From Ophiosphaerella korrae (lineage: Eukaryota; Ascomycota; Dothideomycetes; Pleosporales; Phaeosphaeriaceae), in contig JALNQF010000154.1 in the NCBI GenBank assembly GCA_028456385.1, forward strand, positions 40,198-104,197: 64,000 nucleotides of DNA, written 5' to 3'. Numbering within the stretch: position 1 is the first letter of the stretch; each line of letters begins with the position of its first letter. The notes beneath the pieces were generated by a model. The model was given only the letters and a program-made list of their open reading frames with translations. It was not told the origin of the DNA and searched no databases. Positions 54,979-64,000 of the stretch are shown here, one piece after another. A program made the translations under genes and the position numbers.

Positions 54979-55440
54979 TGTTACAGCAGTAACGAAGAAA
55001 ACTAAGATAAAACTAATTAGTCTACGCTTAGCTACTAATAAAGCATAGGATAAGCAGGGTAACGACCTATAAGATAATAAGTTCAATTAGGAAGCTAACT
55101 ACAATATAGACACGTAATAGATTTGTAAATTCACGATCTTAGTAAACACGAAGCTACAAAGCTATTATGTAACAAATTCGTAAATTCGCGATCTTAGTAA
55201 ATACGAAGTAACGAAGCTGCTAAGATATTATTACTATATAGTTAGTAGCAATGCGCATTGTTAGGATAGTATTAGCAATTCAATCCTTTAACTACAGAAC
55301 GCTAATACAAGATAGTTGCAAAACATCTTCTATTGTTTATAAGTTATTATAGATCCCTACACGAACTTTTGTTATTACTTTACAATCTACTAACCCTTCC
55401 AAGATAGGTACCTATAGTCGATAATAGGAGGCCCGTTACA
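54979..55440 (+). repeat. 3' LTR (462 bp) with internal 55-bp duplication
   Basis: It starts TGTTAC and ends GGCCCGTTACA, like the 5' LTR. It is exactly 55 bp longer because a segment is present twice in tandem (55,114-55,168 and 55,169-55,223). It has more CA-to-TA changes on the + strand than the 5' copy (for example CCAATTAG versus CTAATTAG near its start, and AACAAAGC versus AATAAAGC), so the two LTRs were mutated unequally after insertion. Confidence 0.93.
55114..55223 (+). repeat. 55-bp tandem duplication inside the 3' LTR
   Basis: Two copies, 55,114-55,168 and 55,169-55,223, share TTCRCGATCTTAGTAAA and ACGAAG. Only one copy exists in the 5' LTR (48,560-48,614). Since both LTRs are made from one template, the change came after integration: a gain in the 3' LTR or a loss in the 5' LTR. 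The two copies already differ at several bases. Confidence 0.9.
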
Positions 55441-55445
55441 TAGCT
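55441..55445 (+). other. Target-site duplication, right (TAGCT)
   Basis: This TAGCT is identical to 48,420-48,424. Joining the flanks without one copy gives back the empty site ...TATAGATAGCTCGTATAAG. Confidence 0.9.
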
Positions 55446-55454
55446 CGTATAAGA

Positions 55455-55841
55455 GGATAGCGTATTAGGGATTTTAAAGAAAGCCTAGCTAAATATTCTA
55501 GTTATTTAAAGTAAGTCTTTTAATTATAAGTAGAAGTATTATAGTTATATTAATAATATAGATATTAATACGTAGTGCCTATTCTATAATATACTAAGGG
55601 AGGAACTAGGACGAATATACGTTAACGTTCCTAGATTCTTTAAAGCTTTTTTTAATAGAGTATAGAACTACGTTAAACTTTAAGTAATACTAATAATTAA
55701 GCTACCTTATATACTAGGTTAAGAGTAGTACTTAGAGAGCTTAGTACTTTCTAGAAGTAACTAAATACTAATAGATAGGATTTAGTGTAGAATAGAAATA
55801 CTAGCGTCTAAAGACTAGCGCTTAAATATAGTAAACGTAGT
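55455..55841 (+). pseudogene. Possible Q-rich coding ghost beside the insertion
   Basis: One plus-strand frame of about 129 codons reads as a polar, glutamine-rich protein if TAA and TAG are taken as former CAA and CAG. It begins RDFKESLAKYSSYLK and later contains YTKGGTRTNI and RLRVVLRELSTF. The stop-free stretches are short, so the evidence is weak. It would represent the sequence into which the LTR element inserted. No family is recognised. Confidence 0.25.
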
Positions 55842-58800
55842 AATCTAATCTAGCTATAAAATAGCTATCTTCTTTTATATACTACTATAAACTCTATTAA
55901 AGATATATACTAGGTAGTAGTAATATAAAGTTTAACTTCTTCTATACTTTACTTTCTAGCGTTTTAATATTTACTTCCTTAGATTTACTTATTAAACGTA
56001 GTACTACTACCTATATAATAGTTTAAATCTACTTATATTAGTAGTTATACTTAGTTCTAAATTAAATTAAAATATATACTTTGCGCCCTACTAATTCGTG
56101 TTCTACTAATTTCCTAATATTAATAGAGGCGATACCTACTTTTTTAATATATAGCGTCTATATCTATTTGTAATACTATTTAGTAAGCTTTTTATACTTA
56201 ATAACTTAGAGTATTCTATTAAAGAGAGCGTTATTAATCTTATATACTATTAAAATTATAGTAAGAAAGAAAACTCTTTAAAAACTTTTAAATTCCTTTA
56301 AAAGATTTACTACTTAATTATTATCTAAACTTCTAGTCTACTTCCTAATAAAGGGGTCTACTTTATCTAGAAGTAAGACTACTCTCTAGTAATAGCCTAA
56401 ATAGAAGATATCTTACAAGCTAAGCTCTATAGTACTTAAAGCTACTAAAGTAAATAATAGTAAAGGCTTTTAGAAGTATTCTACTATACTCTCTACTATT
56501 AATATTTTACCTATACTTAGTAAACTAAGGAGTAAGACTCTTAGACTATAGCCTTTCCCTAGTATAATACCTAGTATAGCTTAACTACTAACGCTAAAAT
56601 ACCCTTTTAGTAAACTACTAAGTAACGTCTTCTCTTTTTTATCTAGTACAAGATTATTAAATATTTCTACCTATTAGCTTATCTTAAGATTAGCTAGAGT
56701 AAATTAAGCCTATTAGCTAAAGACAAAGCTATAACCTATAATAATAGAGTTTATAATAAGAAGCTTATTATCTATAATTACGTCTCTTAGAATAAAGATA
56801 TAAGAACTATATTAATATTAGGGGTAAAGATAGCTAGAAGTTAATATACTTACTCTAGTAATAATTAGTTTTAGCTCTAGCTCTTACTATACTTACTTTC
56901 TTTAGTTTTAAATTTATCTTTCTACTTTATATAGGCGTAGTATAAAATATTATCTAGTATAACGCGTTTATAGACTTCTAAATCCTTTTTATCTTAAGAC
57001 TATACCTTTACGTTATATTTTTAGATTTTAGGTAGTTTTAGTGTAAAAAATTTTTATCTATAGTTAGTAAGAGATGTTTATATCTTTAAATCTAAAAATT
57101 CTAGTAAGTATACTAATAGGCTTTTTATATCTCTTATCTCTTAGAATATATTAAATTAAAGCTAAGTACTCCTTTTAATATAGCCTAAGCTTCTAAAATT
57201 AATATAGTATACCTTAACTACGTATTATTTAAGGTTACTATCTTTATTATACTACTATATAACATATAAGATCTAATAACTATTTAGCTTACTATTAAAG
57301 CCTTTAGTAAAAGTAAGTAGAATACTATTTAGCTTTAATAATGTTTAGAGAAGCTTAAAAGTAATCTTACTTACTTTAATTAATAACTACTTTTTTTAGA
57401 TAGTATCCTTATACTAGAGCTTAATAGTTTCTACTAAAAGCGCGCTATACTTTACTATAGTCTTTTCTAAAGATACCTCTATAAGATAATATTCTAGTTT
57501 AAGAAGGTAGAGAAAAAGTATTTTAGTAGAAATCTATTTCTTTATTAGTATTCTCTACTATATTACTCTAGGATTATATATACCTTTAGTAAATTAATAG
57601 TAATTAAAGAGCTTTTTACGTTAGCTAGTATACCTTATAGTATTTTTATTAAGGCCTTTAAGTTAATAATAAATTCTATACGTCTAGTAAATTTATAATC
57701 TTAGGTAAAGTTCTTTTAAATAATAAGAGCTTTTAAAGCTTAGTCTCTTTATTAAAGTAGTAGAGGATTTACTTATATATTTATTAAACTTTTTTATACT
57801 ACTATAAGATAAGACTTAGTACTATTTATAGTCTAGAAATAAGTTACTTTATATTAAAGAAATAAGAAGAACACCTACTAATATACTAGCGATCTACTAA
57901 TATAGCTTTTATAATTATTCTAGGTAGTCTAGTTAGTTTAGCTATAGAAGCTTCTATCCCTCCTTTAACTAAAGATACTACTAGCTCTCTAGCTTTAAAG
58001 AAATTATAGGTTAATCTCTTTATAGTACTAATAAGGTTCTAAACTTCTTTTTCTATAATAGTATATAGTAGTAATAGTATAAGGAAATTCCTACTATTAT
58101 AATTAGAAGAATATAGCTAAATATTATATAGGGCTTCTAGACCTTACTTTTATTAGACTTATCTATATATAAAGGTAGCTACTTACCTTTATTACTTAGT
58201 TCGCGCGTAACGTTATTATCTAGCTTAAATAAATTTTTAGAGGCTTTAGCTTTAACAAATTCTATCTATAATAGAAGTTAGTAATATTACGCTTAGGGCT
58301 AGTCTACTATACTCTAATTATTAGACCTTTTCTTTTAATATTGCTAATATATAGATAGCTATTAAGACTTTCTTTTAGTAACTTTATTAGTTTATTACCT
58401 TAATTTAAAATATTCTTTATAAGGTCTTTCTCGCGTATCTATTTTATAAATTTAAAGGTACTAGTGTAAGCTAAGGCCTAGTTCTAAAAGGTTTAACTAT
58501 AATTAAAGTAGCTACTATCTTTCTCTATAATGTTTGTAATCTCTTTACTTATTAAAATTACTAATAATTACTTAGATCTACTTACTAGGTATTTTCCTAG
58601 AGTTAGAATATTAGGCGCAACCCTATTACGTATCTATATATAAAGGTTACTAGTACAATATATACTACTTATATACTTATTAAATATTAATAAGATATTA
58701 TACTTCTTATAAATATCTAGTATAGCTCTAAGGTATCTAGATATATATAGTATTGCACCTAGAGCTTAGTAATTAATTAGTTTTTTCTAAAAACGCAAGT

Positions 58801-60701
58801 AAGGGTAAGCTTATAGTACTAATAACTAGTTCTAAGATTAAACTAGTAATATTTCTAGGCTTAGAACTTTTAATCTTGCTTTTAAGTTCTTTTTTAAGGC
58901 GATGTATATAGTTAGTATCTAATTCTTTACCTTTCTTCCTATAGTAGCTATTATATATAGATAAACGCGTATATTAACTTAGTAAGTCCTTAAAAGGTTT
59001 ATAATAGGTAAGATATCTACTAAGTAAAAGAGCCTTATAAGTTAAGCTATAGTATAATAGATTCTAGGAGAAAATAATCTAGCGCTCTAGTTAATCTTTA
59101 TACTCCTAATACAATATAACTAACTTTATAGCTCCTTTAGTTACTATAGAATCTAAATATTAAGTTAATAACGTAGCTATACTATCTTTTTATTATATCT
59201 TACCTAAGCTAAGAAGAACTACCTTACTAAAAATACTTACTAGTTTAGCTACTAACTATTAAAAAAGAGCTTCTACAACTAGAGTTGTAAAGTACTAATA
59301 ATTAAGATAGGTAACCTTATTACGCTATTTCTAAATACGTCGCTTAATACTTCTATTTAGCCTTAGTCTAAAACAACTAACTCTAGCGCTACTAGAAGTA
59401 TTAAAGATCTTTCTCCTATCTTATATAATTAGATAGTGCCTCTTAGCTATATTAATAGGTAAAAGTTCCTTCTATAAGCTATAGTATAGAAGGTAGCTTA
59501 TTAGCTCTATATACTTAGTTATTTTACTTATTATAAGAGAAATATTAATAATTGTTTTTAGTATAACGTTATTATTAGTAATAGTTAGTAACTATTTAGT
59601 AGATAATAGTAGTTAAGTTAATCTTATACTCCTAGATAATTAGATTAGCTAACTTATAGGGGGTAAGTAACTTTAGAATTACTAAGTATATTAAAACTAT
59701 AGACTATAGATAGGTAAGACCTAGAATAAGGTATTAGCGTGTAAGTAGATATAGATAAAGTAGTATAAGTAAAATAAAAAATAGTATACTTACTATTAGG
59801 CTATACTATTATCCTTTTATATAGGAAGGTAACTAGTAAAAGGTTAAGAAAAGTAGTAAGGTAAAAATAAAGGATAAAGGACGTCTTAGCCTTACTAGGG
59901 GCGTGTATATATACTAAAGAAGAACCTTATATTTTTAGTATCTTTTAGATTAGGATTTAGGAGCTTAGGTAGCGTATAGTGCGTATCTTCTTTAGCTAGA
60001 ATAAAGAGAGAGTAGAAAGCTACTATTTACTTTAGTACTAAGCGAATTTTTAGAGAAAGTATTTAAAGAACAAATCTATACTAGGGATCTAGAGAAATAA
60101 CGCTAGTTTATTAAGATTACTTTACTAGTAACTATTAGCTCCTTCCTAACTTACAAGATAGTTCCTAGCTTTAGCTACTATATATTTTAAGCTTATCTTT
60201 AATAATTTTCTACTTGAATTTTATTCTATAGGAGCCTATAAACTATTTTTATAATATTAAGGTAAGTATAATAAATAGAAGACTAGCTATAAGTTTATAA
60301 AGTAGTTGTTATATAGTAAGTATATACTTATATTTTCTAGTAAGAAGAATCTCTTTTTTAAAATTATAAAGTATCTTTATATATTTCTTACTATCTATTT
60401 TATACTCTAATTCTTTATCTAAGCTAATAGTTAATTAGAGGCTTTATATAGTATTTAGGCTAAATAGGTATTAGTTTACTTTATATATTTTAGCTAAATA
60501 GTTATTAGTAATCTTTTTTATTTCTTTTTACAACTCCTAGGTAGTTTTAAAGTAATTAGTATTAAATTTTTTACGTAGGTAGTAAGTAGTAAGTATAGCT
60601 ACTATTCTAAGTAGCTACTTATTAGGGGTGTAAATAGTATCTATTGTATTATCTCTATTAAGAATGCTCTATAGCCTTTTACTAACTCCTATACTTAGAT
60701 T
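55842..60701. other. Degenerate repeat-derived DNA, no resolvable gene
   Basis: Saturated RIP sequence of nearly 5 kb. A short minus-strand stretch at about 56.86-57.06 kb reads as coding-like (DKKDLEVYKRVILDNILYYA) but has no assignable motif. No RNA gene, LTR or inverted repeat is seen. Confidence 0.5.
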
Positions 60702-61158
60702 ACTATAGTAAAACTTAATAGAGATACTATATAGAGTTAAGAGTAGAATAGTAAATTAGTATATTATAATTTTTGTTAAACCTAGAAATTCTAGTACAAT
60801 ATTCCTAAAAGTAGTAGTTAAGTAGTTCTTACTAATTATACACGTATAGTATACATCTATAGGTAGGTAAGTACTTTAGTAAGCTAGATACTTACTAAAA
60901 TAGACCTAGGTTAGAATTTTATTACTACAATAGTATACTACTAGCCTTCTAGTAGTTGTACTATATATACTTAATAGCTATTAGTAGTAGAATAAAGTAA
61001 AAAGTAAACGCTAATCTTAGATCTAGCTATATAGGCTTAATACACCTACGTTATATTAACTATACTAAAGGATATAAGCTTTACGAGTTAAAAAGAAGTA
61101 GAAGATCTACTAGAACTTATACCTTACTAACTATATAGTTAGTAAAGCTAAAAACTAG
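60702..61158 (+). repeat. Dispersed ~440-bp repeat, copy 2
   Basis: This is 457 bp in direct orientation to 47,274-47,712, about 13.4 kb away, on the other side of the LTR retrotransposon. It includes an extra 18 bp (around GGATATAAGCTTTACGAG) not present in copy 1. It keeps a few more CA dinucleotides (for example ACACCTACG and GTACAATA), so it may be slightly less mutated. The element type is unknown. Confidence 0.85.
61124..61145. repeat. 22-bp perfect palindrome in repeat copy 2
   Basis: TTACTAACTAT is joined to its reverse complement, identical to the palindrome at 47,678-47,699. The flanking sequence differs at several places. Confidence 0.9.
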
Positions 61159-64000
61159 CTATCTTAAGTATAAGTATAAGGGTGCTATACTATATAAGTA
61201 AGTGTAGGCTAGTTCTTCTTATATATTAGATTAACTAATAATCTAAATATTAAAGACAGCGTTATTAGCTAAATCTAGCTAGGAATTAGTATATAAGCTT
61301 TAGAACTATATTAGCGCCTACTCTTACTAGAGATTCTATTATAGCCTTTCTAAGTACTAAAGCTAATCTATTATAAGATACTCTTAGGATCCTAGGCACG
61401 ATACCTACAATTAATTAATAGTATTACTTAGTACTTTAGAGAACAGCCTACTAAAACTGCAAAGCTAGTAGTCTACTCTTTCTTTACTTTACTTAGATTA
61501 CTAAGTCCTTATAGAATTACGAAAATTTATAGCGTTATATAACGTTAATAATTAAATATTTAATAGTACTTATTATCTCCCTAAATTATAATCTAAGTCT
61601 TTAGATACTTCTTCTACCTACTAAACTATAGCTAACTATTAATTAATCTTATCTTTTAGCTCTAAGTTAGCGTAGCTTTATTAAGTAATATCTAAATATC
61701 TTAATAAGGTTTATATACTAGTCGTGTAAATTATCTTAAATTTAATAGTAGAAGAGCTTCTTAAAAACAAGTAGTAACTATAATTAATTAATAATAATTA
61801 AAGATAATTATTTATTAGATATTCCTAAGAAGTATTTTACTAAACTTAAAATAGTATATATTCTTTATCCTTCTTATAACTAAGCTAGGTAATAATAGAA
61901 GAGAGTAGCCCTATAACGCGTTTTGCCTATAGATAAATATAAGTATAATATACTAGGTATACTACTATTAGGGAATCGAATTCTTCTATAGACTACTTAG
62001 AAATCTAACTAATATATAAATCTATTTCTATAAACTACTTATCTCTACTTAAGTTAACTATAATTAATATAAAGGACTTATTAGAGTATTTTCTAGTAAT
62101 AATAATATCCTATATTAGTATTAGAAAGAACTAATTCTCTCTATAGAGATATAGGAAACTAACCTTCTAATTTTTATACCTTTATTTAATCTAGGCTGCG
62201 TTAAATTCTATCTTTTAATTAAAGCCTTTTTTAAAAATAGAGGCTATATCTCTCTAGGAAATATTATACCCTTATAGTATATTACTATCCTAGAGCTATT
62301 CCTTGTACTTTACTAAGAGGTAAGGGCGTACTAGGTCTTTTTATTTAGATAAGTAGTTGTATTTAATACTTATAATTTATATTAGGTAAAAGGATAGTGT
62401 GTAGATTTAGTAAGTAAAAAGATAGTATATAGGGTAAAGATTAAAATTATAAGCTTTTATAATAATAAAATAATAGACTAACTTAGTCTTTACTATAAAT
62501 ATACTATTAAAGACTATACTCTAATATAGAGTAATAAGTTAGTTAAAAGCTACTACTTTAGGCTATATAAGATGTATATTTTTACTTCTATATAGTATTA
62601 GGCGAAAGTTTTATAGGTAGAGCCTAAAGTTTAGAGGTAGTATAAGTAGCTATAAAGACTTTAATTTTTATCTACGTTATAAAGTTATAAATACTATATA
62701 TTAAATTTATATACTTAACTAGTATTAAGGTAACGTGTAGTATTAGAGTAGCTAGTGTAGTAAGTTAATTATAAATTCGTTAATATAGAACGATTCTAGA
62801 TATTAACTATAAAAGTTATAGAAATAAGCTACTAGAGTAGAATAGACTAAGTAATACTCTAGGCAATACTATAGGCGATTCTCTAAGCGATTCTAGAGTA
62901 AGAAGGATATTAAGTCTAGTTCTAGGAGCTTAATAGAGGTTCTATATATCTATAAATTAGTAATAACTATAACTATATAGAAAAGCGTACTTAGTACCTT
63001 CTTTTTAGCTAAGTAATACAATAGCGTATTAATACTAATAAAAATAAAAGGCCTAGGGCTAATAATCTTACTATATGTAAAAGCGAATTCGTGCTTAAAA
63101 GCGTAAGTAAAGGAGTTTAGTACTTTTAGTATAATTTACCCTAATATTACCTATATAGTAAGTATTAAATACTCTAATTCTAACTAAATCTTTACTATAT
63201 ATTAAAAGTTTTTACTATTAGTTATAGATTCGCCTAACCTAGCGATTTAATGCGCTGTATTAAACCTACTAACTAAGTAGCTTGTAGTACGTCTAAGTAT
63301 TGCGCACTTACCTATATCTACTAATTAGCGCGTAGTGTTGCACCTCTAATACTAGTGCCTACTTTCTTGCTTAGCTTTGTAGCGCCTAACTAAGGAGCTT
63401 AGTAGGGCTACCTAGCGAGATATAACGTAGCCTAATACAATCGAGAATATTACTATAGATATTAACTCTACGTATTATTTTTTAACGCGAATTATATTAG
63501 CGTTCGATCTTTAACTAAAGGATAGCCTAGAAGAGGTAATAAAATAAGTAGGCTATAGCGCGTTATAGTAGAAAAGATTCTATATATAGTATTCTATAAG
63601 TAGACCTATATATAAACTAATAATTACTATATAGTATATTAGTAAAATAGAAGTTAATACCTTTTTAGAAGAATACCTAGACTAGAAATAGTCTAATATA
63701 CTATTAAACGTTATTAATAAAATATTAAACTAAATTAATAATAAGCTAGTAGAGGAGAAAGCTCCTATAGTTAATCTTACTATATTTAATTAGCGCTTAT
63801 ACTAGCTAATAAAGGATTAAACAAGTAAGTCTACTTATCTCTCCTTATTATACTTAGTTATCTAATACTTATAGCTAATAACAAAGGTAAGGCGCCTTTA
63901 GAATCTATAAAGTTAGAATATAGAAGAAATAGCTAAATATAACGCTAAATATACGTAGAGCTAAAACTAGGAAAAGCCTATATATCTAGGTATATAGGAA
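61159..64000. other. Degenerate repeat-derived DNA to the window edge
   Basis: Saturated RIP sequence with no resolvable gene, apart from the milder patch at 63.23-63.44 kb listed separately. Any element here may continue beyond the window. Confidence 0.5.
63230..63440. other. Less mutated, GC-richer patch
   Basis: TG, CA and CG are denser here than in the surroundings (GCGCTGTATT, TTGCGCACTTACC, GTGTTGCACC, AGTGCCTACTTTCTTGC). The stretch may have been a unique spacer or a shorter repeat below the RIP length threshold, or a later arrival. No coding frame or RNA is recognised in it. Confidence 0.45.

Larger units (their letters stand above)
48425..55440 (+). mobile_element. Full-length Ty3/gypsy chromovirus LTR retrotransposon (RIP-inactivated)
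   Basis: This 7,016-bp element is bounded by a TAGCT target duplication, with LTRs of 407 and 462 bp that begin TGTTAC and end GTTACA. Between them, one plus-strand frame carries Gag, two CCHC knuckles, retropepsin, reverse transcriptase, RNase H, integrase and a chromodomain. That order (integrase after RNase H) and the chromodomain place it among the chromoviruses. All landmark codons I located are in the same frame (positions equal to 2 modulo 3), which suggests a single gag-pol ORF. TG is nearly absent but CA is common, unlike the flanks, so the copy is younger and has been mutated mainly on one strand. It cannot make its own proteins now. Confidence 0.95.
1..64000. other. RIP-saturated AT-rich repeat block
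   Basis: Seen directly: CA and TG are extremely rare outside 48.4-55.4 kb, TA, CTAG and AGCT strings abound, TAA and TAG occur in every frame, and ATG is scarce. CG is still present (GCG, CGCG). Known: in filamentous ascomycetes, repeat-induced point mutation converts CpA to TpA in duplicated DNA, which gives TpG-to-TpA on the other strand. Inference: this is an AT-rich isochore or heterochromatin block of a Pezizomycotina fungus in which practically all coding sequence has been destroyed. The species cannot be told from the sequence alone. Confidence 0.85.

Noticed and set aside
54871..55086. Minus-strand open frame of 71 codons with hydrophobic, membrane-like translation
   Set aside because: It runs antisense across the end of the retrotransposon body and into the 3' LTR. 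Its composition follows from the reverse complement of purine-rich, A-rich element DNA. There is no ribosome-binding or gene context, and it is not preserved as an open frame in the 5' LTR.
1..64000. Alternative explanation: mitochondrial or other AT-rich genome, or a code in which TAG/TAA are read as amino acids
   Set aside because: The bias is specific to CA and TG loss, not to AT content in general, and GC-rich words with CG survive. Conserved motifs show Cys-to-Tyr, Asp-to-Asn and Glu-to-Lys changes, which reassigned stops cannot explain.
1..64000. Telomere repeats, rDNA or tRNA genes
   Set aside because: No TTAGGG-type tandem repeats and no recognisable conserved rRNA or tRNA sequence were seen while reading the window.

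Overview
The window looks like a heterochromatic, AT-rich block from a filamentous ascomycete (Pezizomycotina) that has been mutated by repeat-induced point mutation (RIP). CA and TG dinucleotides are almost gone: in the first 300 bases I count about 5 CA and 2 TG. TA is in great excess, TAA and TAG stops crowd every frame, ATG is rare, and CG still occurs (GCG and CGCG strings are common). That pattern fits C-to-T change at CpA on both strands. It does not fit CpG deamination or an ordinary AT-rich genome. I find no intact protein-coding gene, tRNA, rRNA or CRISPR array. Everything recognisable is a broken mobile element, a repeat, or the ghost of a former coding sequence.

Layout. 1-48,419 is old, saturated sequence. 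In it I can make out: a purine/GCG microsatellite near 2.8 kb; a long minus-strand coding ghost with coiled-coil character (15.2-18.0 kb); a Tc1/mariner-type transposase ghost (minus strand, 28.6-29.2 kb); a minisatellite cluster at 34.8-35.8 kb, made of a decayed coding repeat of 57/63 bp, 22/23-bp units in 45-bp pairs, and a dispersed ~75-bp module; a plus-strand coding ghost at 43.65-44.68 kb; and the first copy of a ~440-bp dispersed repeat (47.3-47.7 kb).

48,425-55,440 is the best-defined feature: a complete Ty3/gypsy chromovirus LTR retrotransposon, 7,016 bp, flanked by the 5-bp target duplication TAGCT. It has 407- and 462-bp LTRs (TGTTAC...GTTACA), a polypurine tract, and one gag-pol reading frame. 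Gag, two CCHC knuckles, retropepsin, reverse transcriptase, RNase H, integrase and a C-terminal chromodomain all lie in the same frame. It is younger than its surroundings. TG is nearly lost on the + strand while CA is largely kept, so RIP has acted mostly on one strand. The frame carries many TGG-to-TAG/TAA type stops and has lost catalytic aspartates in the protease and reverse transcriptase.

55,441-64,000 is again old, saturated sequence. It holds a possible Q-rich coding ghost directly after the insertion, the second copy of the ~440-bp repeat (60.7-61.2 kb), and a less mutated patch at 63.2-63.4 kb.

No genes work together here. The window records nested transposition and genome defence: old repeats were mutated to saturation, a chromovirus later inserted into them, and it was then mutated in turn.
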